A stretch of DNA of 64,000 bases, from the NCBI GenBank assembly GCA_905182995.1, contig CAJJDP010000127.1, forward strand, positions 121,095 through 185,094, written 5' to 3'. The notes below the pieces were generated by a model that saw nothing but the letters and a program-made list of their open reading frames with translations, did not search any database and was not told where the DNA came from. The translations under genes and the position numbers were made by a program. Below are positions 49,649 to 63,447 of this stretch, one piece after another. Numbering within the stretch: the first letter of the stretch is position 1; each line of letters opens with the position of its first letter. Source of the stretch: Paramecium octaurelia. Its lineage: Eukaryota > Ciliophora > Oligohymenophorea > Peniculida > Parameciidae.

Positions 49649-52518
49649 ATGGCACTCAAAGTAAAAATTATACTCAGTATGATAGCACTTCCTTTAGCTT
49701 TATTTGCAGCTTCAGTTTTCTGGATAGTTTCAATTTATTAGACAATTATACCAAAAACCTAATTATCTGTGTAATAACTATCAGTTAAATTACTAAATGA
49801 AACTTTATAAGTATGATTGTGTTCTATAGTTTAAAGTTTGAATCAAGAGCCTTATTCATTGTAACCAAAATAAATTAATCAATGCAATTCAACAGTCCCT
49901 TTATTATAAGAAATGTAATCTTCAATCAATTTACTAATAATACAATAAGGATGCTTGATTAAACAGAAATCCACAGTTTGGAACTGTTTCTGGCTCCCTT
50001 GTATAAATCTCACAGATTAGAATGTTTTACGATATTGTGTAAAGATAAATAGGAATACTTATCAATTGGCGAGGGTAACTAATAGTTTACAAAGGAATTT
50101 ATAAATTGGACTAGTCTCTATGAGGCAAACCTAATCATCAATGAAAATTAAATTAAGATTACTATTGGAAATTAGAAGTATTGAGTGTATTAGCATATTA
50201 GATGTAATATTTAAGTCTACTATGGAGTGAGAGATTTCATTATTAGTATGCTAACAAATGCAGCCTTTGTGACTAATTAAGTATAATCGAGAACAGTATT
50301 ACTTGATGCCCATCCATACGATATCATTTGGCAAGAAAATAATGAGACAAATTTATCAAAGATTCTAGATGTCGACAATTCTAAGACTTTATAAATTTTG
50401 AAGTTTAATCGGTAAGAGGATGAATTTGGATGCTTAACGTATGAACCTTAGACAATCAGCTATGAATCAGACACAGAAAACCGATTGATAAAATATGTTC
50501 AATTCTCTATAAGTGACCTTCATTACAAATGTAAAGAGTAATATAGTGTTAAATTAACTTATATGATGATAATATCTCTAAACTAATTTCATGAACATTT
50601 GGGTACTTAGGATCTAAATTATGATAGACTTAACTATGCTACTAATAGTTATGCTTGTCTTATCATTTTATTGATTTTTTACTTTTACAGAGTTGCTGTC
50701 AAAGTTGCACTATCATTTGAAGTGCCCATTGAGAGAATTACAGAAATAATAAATGAACCCTATAAATTTCATTATGAGAATTCAAACTAAAGAATGGATT
50801 TAAGACAACAACTCCATAATTAAGAGCTTTTATAACTTTATGACTCATTGCTCTTATGTGTAATCATGCATCAATTTCATTAAAAACAGCAGTTGTTAAA
50901 TAATAATGATAAAGGAGCAGAGTACTTATAAAATTTGTGCTAAATTAAGTCTTTCTATAAGTTCTGTCAAAATAAGTGGATGGTGAGTGTTTGTGGTAAC
51001 AATATGGCCATGATTCATTATAAAAATAAAAGATACTCTGAAGCTTTAAACTAATTAGCTGAATCTATAATGATAGGGAACAAAGAATTGACTAGTTTGA
51101 AATAGATTGAGAAATTAAGAAAAAAGATTGAAAGGAATCATTTTGGAAAATCTATTCTAAATCGGTTGCAATCCTATATCATTAATAAATTTGCCGGGAA
51201 ATCATCCAACATTATTGATCAAGGAAGGTTCAAATCTTAAGAGGAACAAAATAGGGCATGTCTCTCTATGTCTATTCATAAAAGCATGGCTCTAAAAAAC
51301 TCAATAGAAGATAAATAATAATGTTATCAATCCATTGGGCAACAACAAAGCCAAGAATACAGACAAAATTATAAAAGAGACAAAGATTAATTGACATTGT
51401 GTTTATTCTTTAGAAAATATGCTTACATCATTATTCTATTTAAGTTTTGCATAAATTCAGATTCCAAACTATTTAATGAAACAATTCAAAATATCAAACA
51501 ACTCGAAGAAGAAATCAATCAAAAACAAAAATGGAAAAAAAGTAAGTATCTAACTCTTATGAGAATTAAAGCCTAAATTAAATTGTTTTATTGCTACATG
51601 TAATTAAAGATGTATGAATCTGCTTACACCACTAATTAATTCCTACTAGGATAGTATGACTACTATCTTGGATTAGAAGATGACCAAATTAATTACCATA
51701 TAGGATATAATACATTCGAAAATATTCCTATTAGCTATTTGTAAGTCTAACTAGCATTACAGAAAATTGTTTTGATGAAGTCCAACAATCAAAACTACTA
51801 AGCCGCACTCGAATCTGCTCATTTATTTAAGAAATTAGATGATCAAAATTAAAAAGTTTCATTATAGCTACTTAAGATAATAGAGGAGATCTTTGTCCAA
51901 TACTAATTAGATAAGGACTTGATTACTATCCAAAGGGAAGTCATAAACTAAGAATAATAAAAAGTAATCATCCTAATTGATTACTCTAAAACTATGGCAT
52001 TCAATTAAATTTAAATATCATAGACCTATTGTAAATATATTCTATAAAGAGTATACAAATCAACTTCAGTGGGATTGTATTTATTTAATGAAATTCTATT
52101 TGAAGCGTTTAAACTATAAAATTAAATGTACACCTAAGATCTTTACTCTTAGATATTGGATAAATTGCTATTGCCTCCAGGAGGAACAAGTCAGCTGTTT
52201 GATGTCATCAAATAAAGTGTTAAACTATTTCGTAACTCTGATGATACTAAATTTGAAAATTACTTGTGCTTATTCACCGAGTTTTAATCAGAAAGCATAG
52301 AGCAGAATTTTTATGAAATAAGAAATCTATTGCATTTCAATAAAATTAAATTGGTAGTCTTCTAAATTCAGAATTCTAATAGAAATATCTAGATTGCTCA
52401 ATATATCAGTGATTATTGTAATGGGATGCTAATACAAAACGAAAAACAAATAACAAGTTGGTTAGATTCTTTAGGCCATACGAAGGTTTAACATAGTCAT
52501 TACTTTGAGTTTTGGTGA
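49649..52518 (+). CDS. Membrane sensor-like protein: ectodomain, TM, helical repeats, C-terminal vWA
   Basis: 939 residues, introns 49811-49836 and 50178-50201. TM1 is at residues ~5-30 (VKIILSMIALPLALFAASVFWIV). A ~300-residue ectodomain with two-strand character resembles Cache-type sensors. TM2 is near 325 (YACLIILLIFYFY). A cytoplasmic region of helical, TPR-like repeats runs to about 740 (SEALNQLAESIMIGN, YQAALESAHLFKKL). The last ~185 residues form a vWA domain: VIILIDYSKTM (D-x-S-x-T-like, with Lys-Thr in place of Ser) and LPPGGTSQLFDVI. A signal-receiving surface protein is the likely role. The Cache and TPR calls are from appearance, while vWA is better supported. Confidence 0.75.
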
Positions 52519-52646
52519 ATTAAATTATATTGTATATAAATTTTATATAATTTTTATTTATTTTTAATCTAAGACAAATATATATTTATTTTTAGGTATT
52601 TAATATTATTTCAAAAATACCATTTATTCCGATAGGATTATTGAAC

Positions 52647-53512
52647 TCAAGGGTTCTCCTATTAAATTTCTTTCTGGGATGATACCTGTATTTCCTCTTG
52701 GGTTTAATCAAATTCCTAACTTAAAAACCTCTGTTTAATAGAAATATTGGATATAGGAATTTATGATCCATATCTCTAATGCTTCTAATATTGCTTCGAC
52801 CTAAGAAGTAATAAACATCATCAATACTTGGCTTCTTGTAGTAGTTCATTTTCAATACCATCCTATTCAAATTGAAAAAATGAGTGTTTTCTGCTAGTAT
52901 CATCTTCCTCTATAATGATCTATTTAGTTTAAGCTACAATTTTCTATCAGAATTAGTACAATACATCCTTATTCTTTAAATTCTGTTTTCTTAATTGGGA
53001 TAGTAGTATTGTATGATTATAGATCGATCTCTGTTTAGCTTAAAGAATGCGTAATTTTCGATTTTCTTCTACGTTCAAGACGCATTTGGAAAGTGTCAGT
53101 TTGAGATGCCATTTCGTTTTGTATCATAGTTTATATTTACTTAACTTGATTAGTATGATTATTAACTATTTCTTTAACTTGAGCCTCAATCACAAATATG
53201 AAATTTGTACCTCTTTAGATTCTGTTTAGCTGTAGATTAGATCAAGTTCAATACGTTTTGATTCTTCTTCGAATTTAGCTCTCTTATTGATAATTTATTC
53301 TTTTGACAATAGAAATTCTTCATTTTCTCTTTGAGTTGTAAACAGAATAAGAGCATTGAGTTTTTTTTAGAAGAAAAAGCTGCGTTTATCTTAGATGGAT
53401 TCATAATATTCTATTCCAATCTATATGATTTAGCAATGGTAATTACCATATATAGTGAGATTAACTATTATAATTGAGAAAGCTGAGTCTATTCATTGCT
53501 ATCGATCTCCAT
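52647..53512 (-). CDS. Coiled-coil protein, unrecognised
   Basis: About 256 residues, rich in Glu, Gln, Lys and Ile. Introns at 53421-53446 and 53185-53210 are well supported because they join a single heptad-like frame (NKRAKFEEESKRIEL, AQVKEIVNNHTNQVKQIQ). Two more near 52945 and 52790 are needed to keep the frame; one of them would be only about 16 nt, so the C-terminal half is uncertain. No domain beyond the coiled coil. It is divergent from the PHD gene (99 bases between starts). A cytoskeletal role is possible but unproved. Confidence 0.6.
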
Positions 53513-53611
53513 TTCAAGCTTGAGAATTTGATCAGCGAAGTCTTGGGGAAGACTTTTCTTAGACAAAAAATCCAATCCAAATTTAAACATTTAATTTTTT
53601 TATATATATTA

Positions 53612-56416
53612 ATGAAATTAGGTACTGTAAGGAGTTTGTTTGAGTTTCGAGATACATCAACAGAAGGGATTCTGGATAATCTCATTGCTTCTGTAGGTAT
53701 GGCATGTGTAAGCGATAAAACGTAGGTCAACTGTAAGGATTAGGACTGCCTGATATTTGTATAATTTGTAAGAGACAAACGTTGGGAATGTTTAAATCAG
53801 GATTTGAACAGTGGTCTAGTTACCATTGTGTACTTGGGATCTGTCCAACATCTTAGGCGGAGGTTTCAGCTTATATTCAATCATTGATGATGAATTAAGA
53901 AAAAGACACTTTTTCGAAAATATTTGGAAGTGATATCATAATATTCAAGGTAACTTCGATTTGATTTAATACTAGATAACATACATAACTTATGATATCT
54001 TTTCGAAGATTCTCTTGGTTTGTTAATTCGAATAGCCTAGTGAAGGTCTAACTTAGTTTAAAAATTATGGAATACAACAAAATAAATAATGTATATAATT
54101 AACCAAAAGTCATTGGGAAGGAGCACATATAAGTGGCATTTTAAGGATTTTGGATAACAATTTCAAGATGCCAAATATTGGTAGATTCTATAATTAGACT
54201 AGTATAAACAATCCAAAATTTCTATAAAATCTCATAGCAAAATTGCTATAAAAAATATCATGTCTAGATAATTAATTTCAGGATCTCGACAAAATAAAAT
54301 CGAAATCTGACTTTCCTCCTATAAACGATATAATCTATTATCTCAATTGGCCAATAAGTCTCATTTTCAATTATTTATACAACACAAGCCAATTGGATTT
54401 ATTGCTAGAATAATTAAATAACTTAGATGATAACATAATCTTGAAATTACTCAAGTCCTTGACTCACTACAAAATGAAGTAACATATCCATTGATTCTAG
54501 AAATTACAATAAGAGTTTAAATGAATTATTAAAATTGCAGGATTCCAACAGCTGGTTCAATCTTCCCAAATTCATCATGGCAAATATCCTTATTAAACAA
54601 TCTAGTTTTGAAAAGGCCTTCATCATACTAAAAGATCTAATCGTAGAATGCTATAATAATTAGATTATTTGGATAACATTAGTATTTGATATATTAAATA
54701 GACTAGTCCAAAATATTTAGGAAACAGAAGATATTTCAAATTAGTCTGTTATTCTTAAATAGAGCTATTGCCTTGCCATCTAAACAAACTGTAAAATAAA
54801 TATGGAATGAAATTAATTTATTCAATTATAGATTATTGACTCAAAACAAGACTCTACAATAGACTTCGCAATTAGATTAGATTTATAAGATTTTGCATCC
54901 TTTGTCGGCTGATAAAATTGAATGTTATGTTCAGTTATGTGGATATCCTTGCATCGATAACTTACTAGTTCGACCCAGATTAAATAATAAGAAGGATCAG
55001 AAAGTATTATCTTAATCTAATTGACCTTAGCATACAATTGAAATGATATCGAAACACTCCTCAAGACCAGAATTCAAAGTGAATCAACAGACTTATGAAA
55101 CCCTAATGCATAATGACCTCTTAGAAATTGAAAGTGAATTATCCAATGTTCTCCAAGAAGTCATTAAAATCTAAAAAGTTGTAGGATACTAAAAATTAAA
55201 ATCGTATTTAACCTAGTATTTTTATACTACAGCTAAAGTAGTCTAAAAGCAAATTGATTAAATCTATGATCCAGGAGAATTCTAAATTGCCATCAAACAT
55301 CAAAGAAATTTGAATTTAAATGTTAGTTAAATAAGCAATACCAATGTATGAATATTATCCTAATAACTTAAGAAAAGCTTATGCAATCCTAGACTGCAAG
55401 ATGACATAGAAGACTGTGATTCCGATGAAGAACAACCTGAGTTTCTCAAAAAGTAAAAAATCAATAAATCATTTGACTTTACAAACATGGGTCCTAAGAT
55501 GTATCAGACTCCCCAACATAATAGCAAGATCCCTAGATCTCCATTAAAATTCACTAGTATCAAAAAGAAATAATAACAAATAAAAAAAGCCAATACGATA
55601 ATTTTAGAAAATGCCTTTGAAAGCGTTGAGTCAGAAAGGCAAAACAAATAATTCATTACAATTGTAAATAGAGTCAATATTTAATAAAATGAAATGATTT
55701 CATAAGCACCTAAATCAGGTTAAGATGCACAACTATAGAAATCTTTCATTTATGGTTTGATTTCTTACTTGAATCATAATTTAAGTCAATAAGAATCAGT
55801 CTAATTGAATGAACAATTAAAAAGAAGAAAAGAGCAAATCCATTATCTCCTATCAGGAATGGTGGAAACAATTAATAAAATATAAACGGAACTAGATTCC
55901 TTATTTTACCCCTCTCAAGAATAAAACCGATAACTGAATAACTAATAAAGCTCTTAAATAAATTAAGTGAACACGTAACAACAAGCCAACACATCCTCCC
56001 CGTTGTTTAAGTCTAATCTAAAGAAGGCTCTGTAGACAAAGTAGCATTTGGGCGGGTAAGTAGAATTAAAGGAATTTTATATTGTACAACCTCTAAATGA
56101 GGACGAACCTGACAAAGAGAAGGTTTATCTCGCTTTTATTAAAGCGGAATCAATGTTTTTGTATAAATGTGCTCGTCTAGCATAGAAATTAAAGAGAAAT
56201 GATTTAAGCTACTCTATCCTATAAAGACTAAGTAGTAGAATTATATCAGTGTAAATTACAGCACTCTACTTTAACATTATTAAAGACAATAATAAATTGT
56301 TGATTAGACAGTAATTATTCTTTATTAAACTATTCTTAGAGTTCAAAAGATGTTGGCTGACTTTTAGGAATGTGGAATCAGCCAAGTGGGATTTGTGCCC
56401 CTATGGTTAGAAATGA
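53612..56416 (+). CDS. PHD/ePHD-type zinc-finger protein, probable chromatin factor
   Basis: About 885 residues, with inferred introns of 20, 26, 22, 25, 27 and 27 nt (the first at about 53691-53710, the last ending near 55372). Near residue 40 a cysteine-rich domain begins: CIICKRQTLG ... WSSYHCVLGICPTS, then CQFEQPSEG and CIQLTKSHWEGAHISG. It resembles an extended PHD finger (HC5HC2H), but some ligands are uncertain. The remainder is helical and Gln-rich with coiled coil (LNEQLKRRKEQIHYLLSG) and a basic Ser/Pro patch (KIPRSPLKFTS). Splicing near 56395 could extend the C-terminus to a TGA at 56526-56528. A histone-reading role is an inference. Confidence 0.65.
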
Positions 56417-56875
56417 AAATTGTAAAGATGACAAAACAATATGGGGCGAATCAAATTCTTGCTTTACTATCTTCATCAGAGACTAACTTCACATTTTATC
56501 TAATTAAAAAGATCATTCTAACAACTGACAATTTAATTTGATTATTAAACTCAATTTATAATTATTGATGTCTAAAAACAACTAGATATTGTTGATAATT
56601 ATATTACCTTAATTTAATTGAGTATTTCAAATGGAGCAGTTAAATATTTAATTTAGACTGAATTTAAATTATTTTCCTTTGATTTCTTAGTTAATTCCGA
56701 CAACACCAAAATTAATCAGAACCCATTATTTTGAACTATTCATTATGACTCATGTAAATATCTAGTAGTTTCTTACATTCCTGACACTTGGGATATGATC
56801 TAATTTTAATTATTACTATTCTTCTTAATTTTTTAGAATACAAATTTATTGCACTTGAAATATAATTAATAATAA
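56417..56875. other. Spacer, may hold an extra 3' exon of the PHD gene
   Basis: Bases 56417-56528 would code a further ~40 residues if a 22-nt intron near 56392-56413 is removed. The rest is AT-rich with no gene seen. Confidence 0.4.
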
Positions 56876-57749
56876 ATGAATTGCTTTTTGGAATAACCAT
56901 TTCAATATAGACAATCAAGATGCCTATCATTCAGTCCTTACAATGATAACAATCTCATTAAACAACTTAAGAGATAACTTCATTATCCGCCTTAAAAAGT
57001 CATGCAATTAGACTCTTATGAATACATGGAAACCCCACAATAAGAGGAAACAAATGTGATCAGCGCAGGTAAGTGTGTGCTTTGATAAGAATATAGATTC
57101 CATATAGCATTACCAAAAGTTAGCTAAGGACAGAAAAAATTCATTAATTATTGACTCAAATTCAAGATCTTTAAAATAAGATGCAGCATTAAGTGCAGAT
57201 ATATATTAATATAAATTAAACATACCAAAAGTTTTAGTAGCCAAACAATTGAATTCGAATATAGTTAGAAAGAAGAAAAAAAAAATAAATCCAGTTAATC
57301 CTCAAGATTGTAATGATGACGACATCTAACATTAGACAATTGTTTTATAAACCAATAATATGATCGGATAAACTTAAAACAAGAAGGAAAAGATTTCCTT
57401 TTTGCCTTAAATAAAAAAATAAAAATTGTAACTTGAGGAATAGCCTATACAGAGATCGGCAAGATATCAATAATTAATGGTATTGAAATAGTAATTTAGA
57501 AAAAATCTTATGGTGATTAATTCGTCGAACTTTAATCCTTAATCAAAAAGATGGAGAAGCAACCAATTTATAAGAAAGAAAAAAAAGTTACTTTTCTTCT
57601 CTGAAATTTGTAGCTTCGTCATTGAATCATAAATTTATGTACTTAAGTATTTGTAAATAAGATAATTTCACTATTAAAATAGAGTTATGTTATTGTTTCA
57701 ACAAAAATATACTCATAATTTATCGTTAACAATTATATTCATAGTATGA
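56876..57749 (+). CDS. Basic, Lys/Gln-rich hypothetical protein
   Basis: About 281 residues with one 28-nt intron (57069-57096 region). The N-terminal exon MNCFLEQPFQYRQSRCLSF and the following NDNNLIKQLKRQL read like protein. The middle has a run of lysines (near 57275-57290) that could be a nuclear signal. The last ~60 residues are low in complexity, and an alternative intron near 57590-57616 would change them. No domain. Treated as a probable gene with an uncertain 3' end. Confidence 0.5.
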
Positions 57750-57829
57750 AGAATGGAGAAGAGTAAATATATTATAATAAATTAAAATTAAATGTTTATA
57801 GCAATTTGTATTATTATTTTATTCACTTA

Positions 57830-59743
57830 ATGAAATTAAATACAAGCACATCTAGTGCTCCATTCATCCCACAAAGACCGCTTAGTTAAAATTCATCATT
57901 CGTTTAAGGAAGGATGTAGACACCTCCAAGAGTTGCTCGATTTGCGGATACATCTCCTCATGCATCTTTCGAATTTGAAGATTTGAATTCGTTATCACTC
58001 GAAGAAATCAACAGAGAATTAGATTAGAATAGTATGTTTATTTTTAAGTAGTTAATGAGGTGATCATGTTGCTCAATAGGAGAAAAAGTTTGATTCTCAA
58101 TAAAAAGCGAAGACTCAAGGAGGAATTTTCAAATAAAATTGCTGAGTTAAAGCGATATCAATATGAAGATTATGTTCAAGATTTACAAAGAGTTGAAGAT
58201 CCATTGATATAATCACTCATGCAATAGAAAAGCTTACCAAAAATGCAAAAGTTGTTAGGGAATGTAATGAGAGATCAATAAGATCGCAAAGTTATGGAAT
58301 TGAGTAAATCTTAGGAATTCTGGTAATACAACAAAAATGTTGAAACAGAAATTGACAACCTTCTCAAAAAACTGAAACATTTTGATAATGAACTCGAAAA
58401 AGACAATAATGAGATCTATGAGATTTGCAGACAATTAGACACTATAGATGATAACATCAGAGATCTGCTTATCACAAAAGTAGATGACAATGTTTAGAGA
58501 GCAGAACCTTTATTCGCAAATAAACAGAGATAGTAATCAATCCTCAATGGGAAGCTGAATTAGAGAAATAAATTGAAGGATGAAAAGATGAATTTAATAT
58601 ACAAAATCATAGAAGAATTATAAAGATTAAGAGGATTGAGACAGGAAAGGATAAATAAACTAAATATTGTATTTGGAGATGAAGAAAATATATAAAATTA
58701 GAATTATTAAGGATTACAAAATGTTTAAGGTTCATAATAGAATTTAGATCAACCATAGCCATCAAAGTTATAGGCTTATATGGATTTTATGGAATAATTT
58801 GATAACATAGCTTAAATGAGAGATCAAATATCAAAATTGGAATAAGCTGAATAAGCCTTATTAAATGAATTGGATAGGTTGTATAGAGAAAGTGATCAAG
58901 TTTTCAGTGAATTAATCAGAAGGATATCAGAGGAAGCAAAGACATTCAATGAATGGACAGAGAATCTTAAAAGAAGGATTAGATACATCAAAGCAAATGA
59001 ATATTTCTTCTCGTAAACTAATTTACCTGAGTAGTAAAATGGTTTAGCCAATTCTTTACAATTGGATTTGAAGGAGGTTAGCAGAAAATTTAAAGAAAAT
59101 ATGAATTATTTGAAACCATTGATTGAAGAAGATGCTACAATTAGAGCAGGTTTAGAAAAAACAGGAAGTACTATTTAATAATTTAAAAACATGATATTGT
59201 ATATGGTTTTTCTGATTTCTTAGGGCTATTTAAAATGAGAAGGAGAGGAGAAGAGAGCTACTTTAAATTTTGGAGAATTGTGCCAGATTGAGATAAGAGG
59301 AGGATATGTAATTTAACAGGCGTTATTATTAGGAAAACTGAATAACTGAGGAATATTGAATTAGAGATAAATAAAAAATTACAATAGAAACGTAATTTGG
59401 AGGAAGATTTAGATGGGGTATTAGGGGATGCAGATTTAAATACTTTCAAAAAAATAGGTATTGCAATTAAAGTATATGGTTAGAGTCTTTATTACACGAT
59501 TATGATTAAGAGTTAGCCCACTTAAACAACTAAAAAAGGAAAATAATGAAGGAAATTGAAGAGATCAATTAGTCTGTAATCAATCTGTTGGCACGAATAA
59601 AGAGTGATTATGATGACATTCTGAGAGAAATACTTCCAAAAGATTGGACTAATACATATGATTTAAAGAAAATCACAGATTTAAAAAGGATGAAGAATTA
59701 CTTAAAAAAGACATTTAAACGCTTTGGTATAATGTCAGATTGA
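57830..59743 (+). CDS. Long coiled-coil protein, possibly cytoskeletal or axonemal
   Basis: About 606 residues. A Ser/Pro-rich head (TSSAPFIPQRPLSQNSS) is followed by almost continuous coiled coil from residue ~75 to the end (for example KKRRLKEEFSNKIAELKRYQ, IDNLLKKLKHFDNELEKDN, LEKLEQAEQALLNEL-type heptads). Inferred introns are about 17 nt at 58034-58050, then 25, 25 and 26 nt near 59199, 59308 and 59458; all rejoin the heptad frame. The first, 17 nt, would be among the shortest known in this lineage. It is convergent with the cNMP-binding gene, 25 bases between stops. Function not readable. Confidence 0.75.
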
Positions 59744-59768
59744 ATTCATTATTATTATATTATAGTGA

Positions 59769-61126
59769 TCATTTATTCATACCCAATTAGGATTATGTCC
59801 TTCTTAATTTTTACACCACATCCTAATATTCAGATTATTAATTGATAAACTTATTTAATAATTCATTCCTTAATAATCTTCCTTTGATGTTTCCTTAAAA
59901 CAGTTCCTACTTCGTTGAAAATGATACTATAGATACTTTCTTATGACTTTTAGTTGTCAGTAATTACTACTAAGATCTATTAATACTTAAACTATTCTAT
60001 TAAAGATTCGCTTACTTTTCAGGAGTCTGTTTTAACCTGAAGAAGCGAGGATTTGCCAACTTAGCAAATCGAAAATGCTTGGTGCTTGTTTAATTGAGTT
60101 ATTATTATGATGATGTTGATTATTCAATCGGCTACTCTGGGAATATCCTTTATAATGTCTTTTTCATCTAAATACTTTTCTAAGTTTATTTAATCTCATT
60201 CGTTCTTTTGGTTACAAAGTTCTTTCTAATATTAGGTAAGATCTAGTTCAGAAAATAAACTCCCTCGAAAACGAGCACTGCTCCTTCATCACTTATGCAT
60301 AGAGCCTGCGATCTTCTGGTTTAGAAGAAATTCACACATTCAAAATCTCCTATCAATTATCCAGGTGTGTAGATGTTAATAGATTTTGTATTGGTTTCTG
60401 TTGTTTCCCTTAATTCAAAGATCCCACTTATCACTAAAAACACTTATGATGCCTGTTAATTTTGATTGTATAATATGTCTTAGCAGCAGAGATGCTAGGT
60501 AAAACTGTTGAGGAAGAATTGCTTTACTGTAGTAAATGGCAGAGTCTTAAATAAATGGAATGCATATATCTGTTGGAGCAAACCATTTATTTTGGATATC
60601 TCGTGTGTTAGCATATTGATTTTAAAGTCTAACTTGGAAATGACGGCTGCTTTACATACAGATTTGGTCTTAACCATCAGGTTTGGGCTTGCTTCCTAAA
60701 TATGGAATACATATCTGCATAACAATCATTCCCAAATACTATTAAAGCAGATCCAAAATGCTTTGTACACAACAATTCTTATTCATTTGATTGGACACTC
60801 ATTTCTCCTGTTAATAAAATTACTAATTGATCCTGATTCTCTCTGCCTCTCAAGTAAACTATTTGATTTTTTTTTAATTGCTCGAATTTCATCAACTAAC
60901 ATACTCAGCCAATTTATACTTAGCAACATTCCCATAAATAATCTAAAGATGAGTTTCCTTTGAAATATAAATGAGATCGCATGAAATTCATCAAACGTGA
61001 ATTGTCCTCATTAGTGCGTCTTAGTTCTTCCATCTTCAGCACCCTTATACAGGACAATATGATGTTTGGATTTCTCATAACGTGTTAATCGAGTCTTCTA
61101 ATATCATCCTCATTTAAATCTGTCAT
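59769..61126 (-). CDS. Soluble protein with two cNMP-binding-like domains
   Basis: About 429 residues, no TM segment. CNB-like domain 1 begins near residue 70: LMKFEQLKKNQIVYLRGREN, VILLTGEMSV, FGSALI and KSVCKAAVISKLDF. Domain 2 begins near 190: TLPFTTVKQFF, VFLVISGIFELRE, IYTPGQLIGDFEC and EGAVLVFEG. Neither has a full phosphate-binding cassette, so cyclic-nucleotide binding is doubtful. The C-terminal ~130 residues are Gln/Ser/Lys-rich. Introns: a 24-nt one near 60890-60915, and a joint near 60700-60745 that needs either one 44-nt intron or two short ones. It could be an axonemal or regulatory CNB protein; no catalytic partner domain is present. Confidence 0.75.
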
Positions 61127-61547
61127 TGTACCTTAATTTTGCATTAATAATATTAATAAAAAATCATTTAAGTAGGTATTATAAAGACAGTTTTTATTTA
61201 TTCACTTTATTTTGATTCAATCAAGTAAGATATTATTAAATATGTTGACAATTGTCTAATATCCATTTGGATTAATGTTAGTTTCAAAATGATATAGAAA
61301 TCTTATCAATAAATCTGGATTGAATACTATTATTGGGAGAAATATTGAGATTTCTAAAATATTTTGTACAAGTTGAAATCTCAGCATCCTCACTTAAAAT
61401 AATACATCAGTATTTGAAGTTTTTTAGAATTTTAGTAATAATAATTGTAATCAAATTATTTCTTAATTGCAATATATACTTATATATAATAAATATCATT
61501 TGTCTTGTGTAATCTGTGAATTATTAAAAATAATAATATAATATAAA
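61127..61547. other. AT-rich intergenic region
   Basis: About 420 bases; promoter of the cNMP-binding gene is expected. No feature recognised. Confidence 0.5.
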
Positions 61548-61712
61548 ATGAATATGAACTAAAATTCGGATGAGTGCAGTTTAATAAAAAAAATGGAGAA
61601 CCTTGCACTTAGACGTAAACCTCATTATATTTTCACTAAATAAGAGAACAAGATTTCAATAAATAAAATTGACTTAAACACACTTTTAAAAGAACTCTTA
61701 CGAGATGATTGA
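61548..61712 (+). CDS. Possible 54-residue small protein
   Basis: Intronless frame from ATG to TGA 61710-61712. The peptide is balanced in charge (LALRRKPHYIF, then KIDLNTLLKELLRDD) and unlike the surrounding Ile/Asn/Tyr-rich noise. It sits between two well-supported genes with room for a promoter, and its stop is 66 bases from the convergent Rab2 stop. No family recognised. Confidence 0.45.
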
Positions 61713-61778
61713 ATTAATTGATATCACTTCGATAAATATATATATAATTTGTTTAGAAACTAATGAAATTGATATAAC

Positions 61779-62493
<715 letters not shown>

Positions 62494-63447
62494 AATCAGA
62501 ATATTTTAAAAATTTATTTTATTATTTATTATCATCCATAATTCTAACAAGCGTGATTTATTTTCAGATGATAAAATCAATTTATATGGAAAAGAAAATT
62601 TGTAGATTAATTTTAAATCCATATACATTACTTTGTTTTTAATTACAAAATGTTCAATATTTATAGAGCATATAAAAGAATTCATGGGTATATTATACAT
62701 TTTATATCATATCTTCATTCATCTTAACCTAATGTAACAATAAAAATAAATAATATTGATTATTGTATAATAATATTATAATAAATCAAGATGGTATTAA
62801 ATGCATGTATAGAGTAATCAATGAATTTGATTTCCTTATTTCTATATTATAAACAAAATATAGTAAGAATTTTCAAAATTTAAATATGATAGATCCATCA
62901 GAAATATAAATGTTTATTTTTATTCTCTTAATTTTTATAAACTTAAAAAATGAGAACTCAGAACTCTTTTTATTTTATTCTATTGACCAGTATTTTTAAA
63001 CAGGATTTATGTTCCTATTCGAAATAATATTCTTAAAATATGATTCTAAAGTAAACAATGGATGAAAAATTTATTATTTATATTATATTATAAACGAGAT
63101 GAATTTATAAATCATTTAGAAATTATAATTCATAAATTTAATGAATTAAATGTTGCCATACAATAATTTTTAGGATTTTTAATTTCTGCTAACCTATCCA
63201 AAAATCTAATTGTAAACCAATATCCTGGAGCGTTTTGGAACAACGTTATTTTGGTACTCTATGTAAAAGCACAAAACTTCTTACATTTAATTCAATTAAA
63301 TTAGATATTTATTGGTTATCACTAGAAATATACATTTTATTTGAAACCTTTTCGAATATTTAGATAAAAATAACAGAAAATGTCTTATGACTTTCAATAC
63401 CATAATTTTTGATAATAAATTAATAATATATTAATTTTTAGAAATTT
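62494..63447. other. AT-rich intergenic region, divergent
   Basis: About 950 bases between the Rab2 start and the transporter start, very AT-rich. Short plus and minus frames here are hydrophobic or low in complexity and not convincing. Both promoters are expected here. Confidence 0.5.

Noticed and set aside
53431-53444. Palindrome ATGGTAATTACCAT as a regulatory site
   Set aside because: It straddles an exon/intron junction of the minus-strand coiled-coil gene, and a single 14-base palindrome is expected by chance here.
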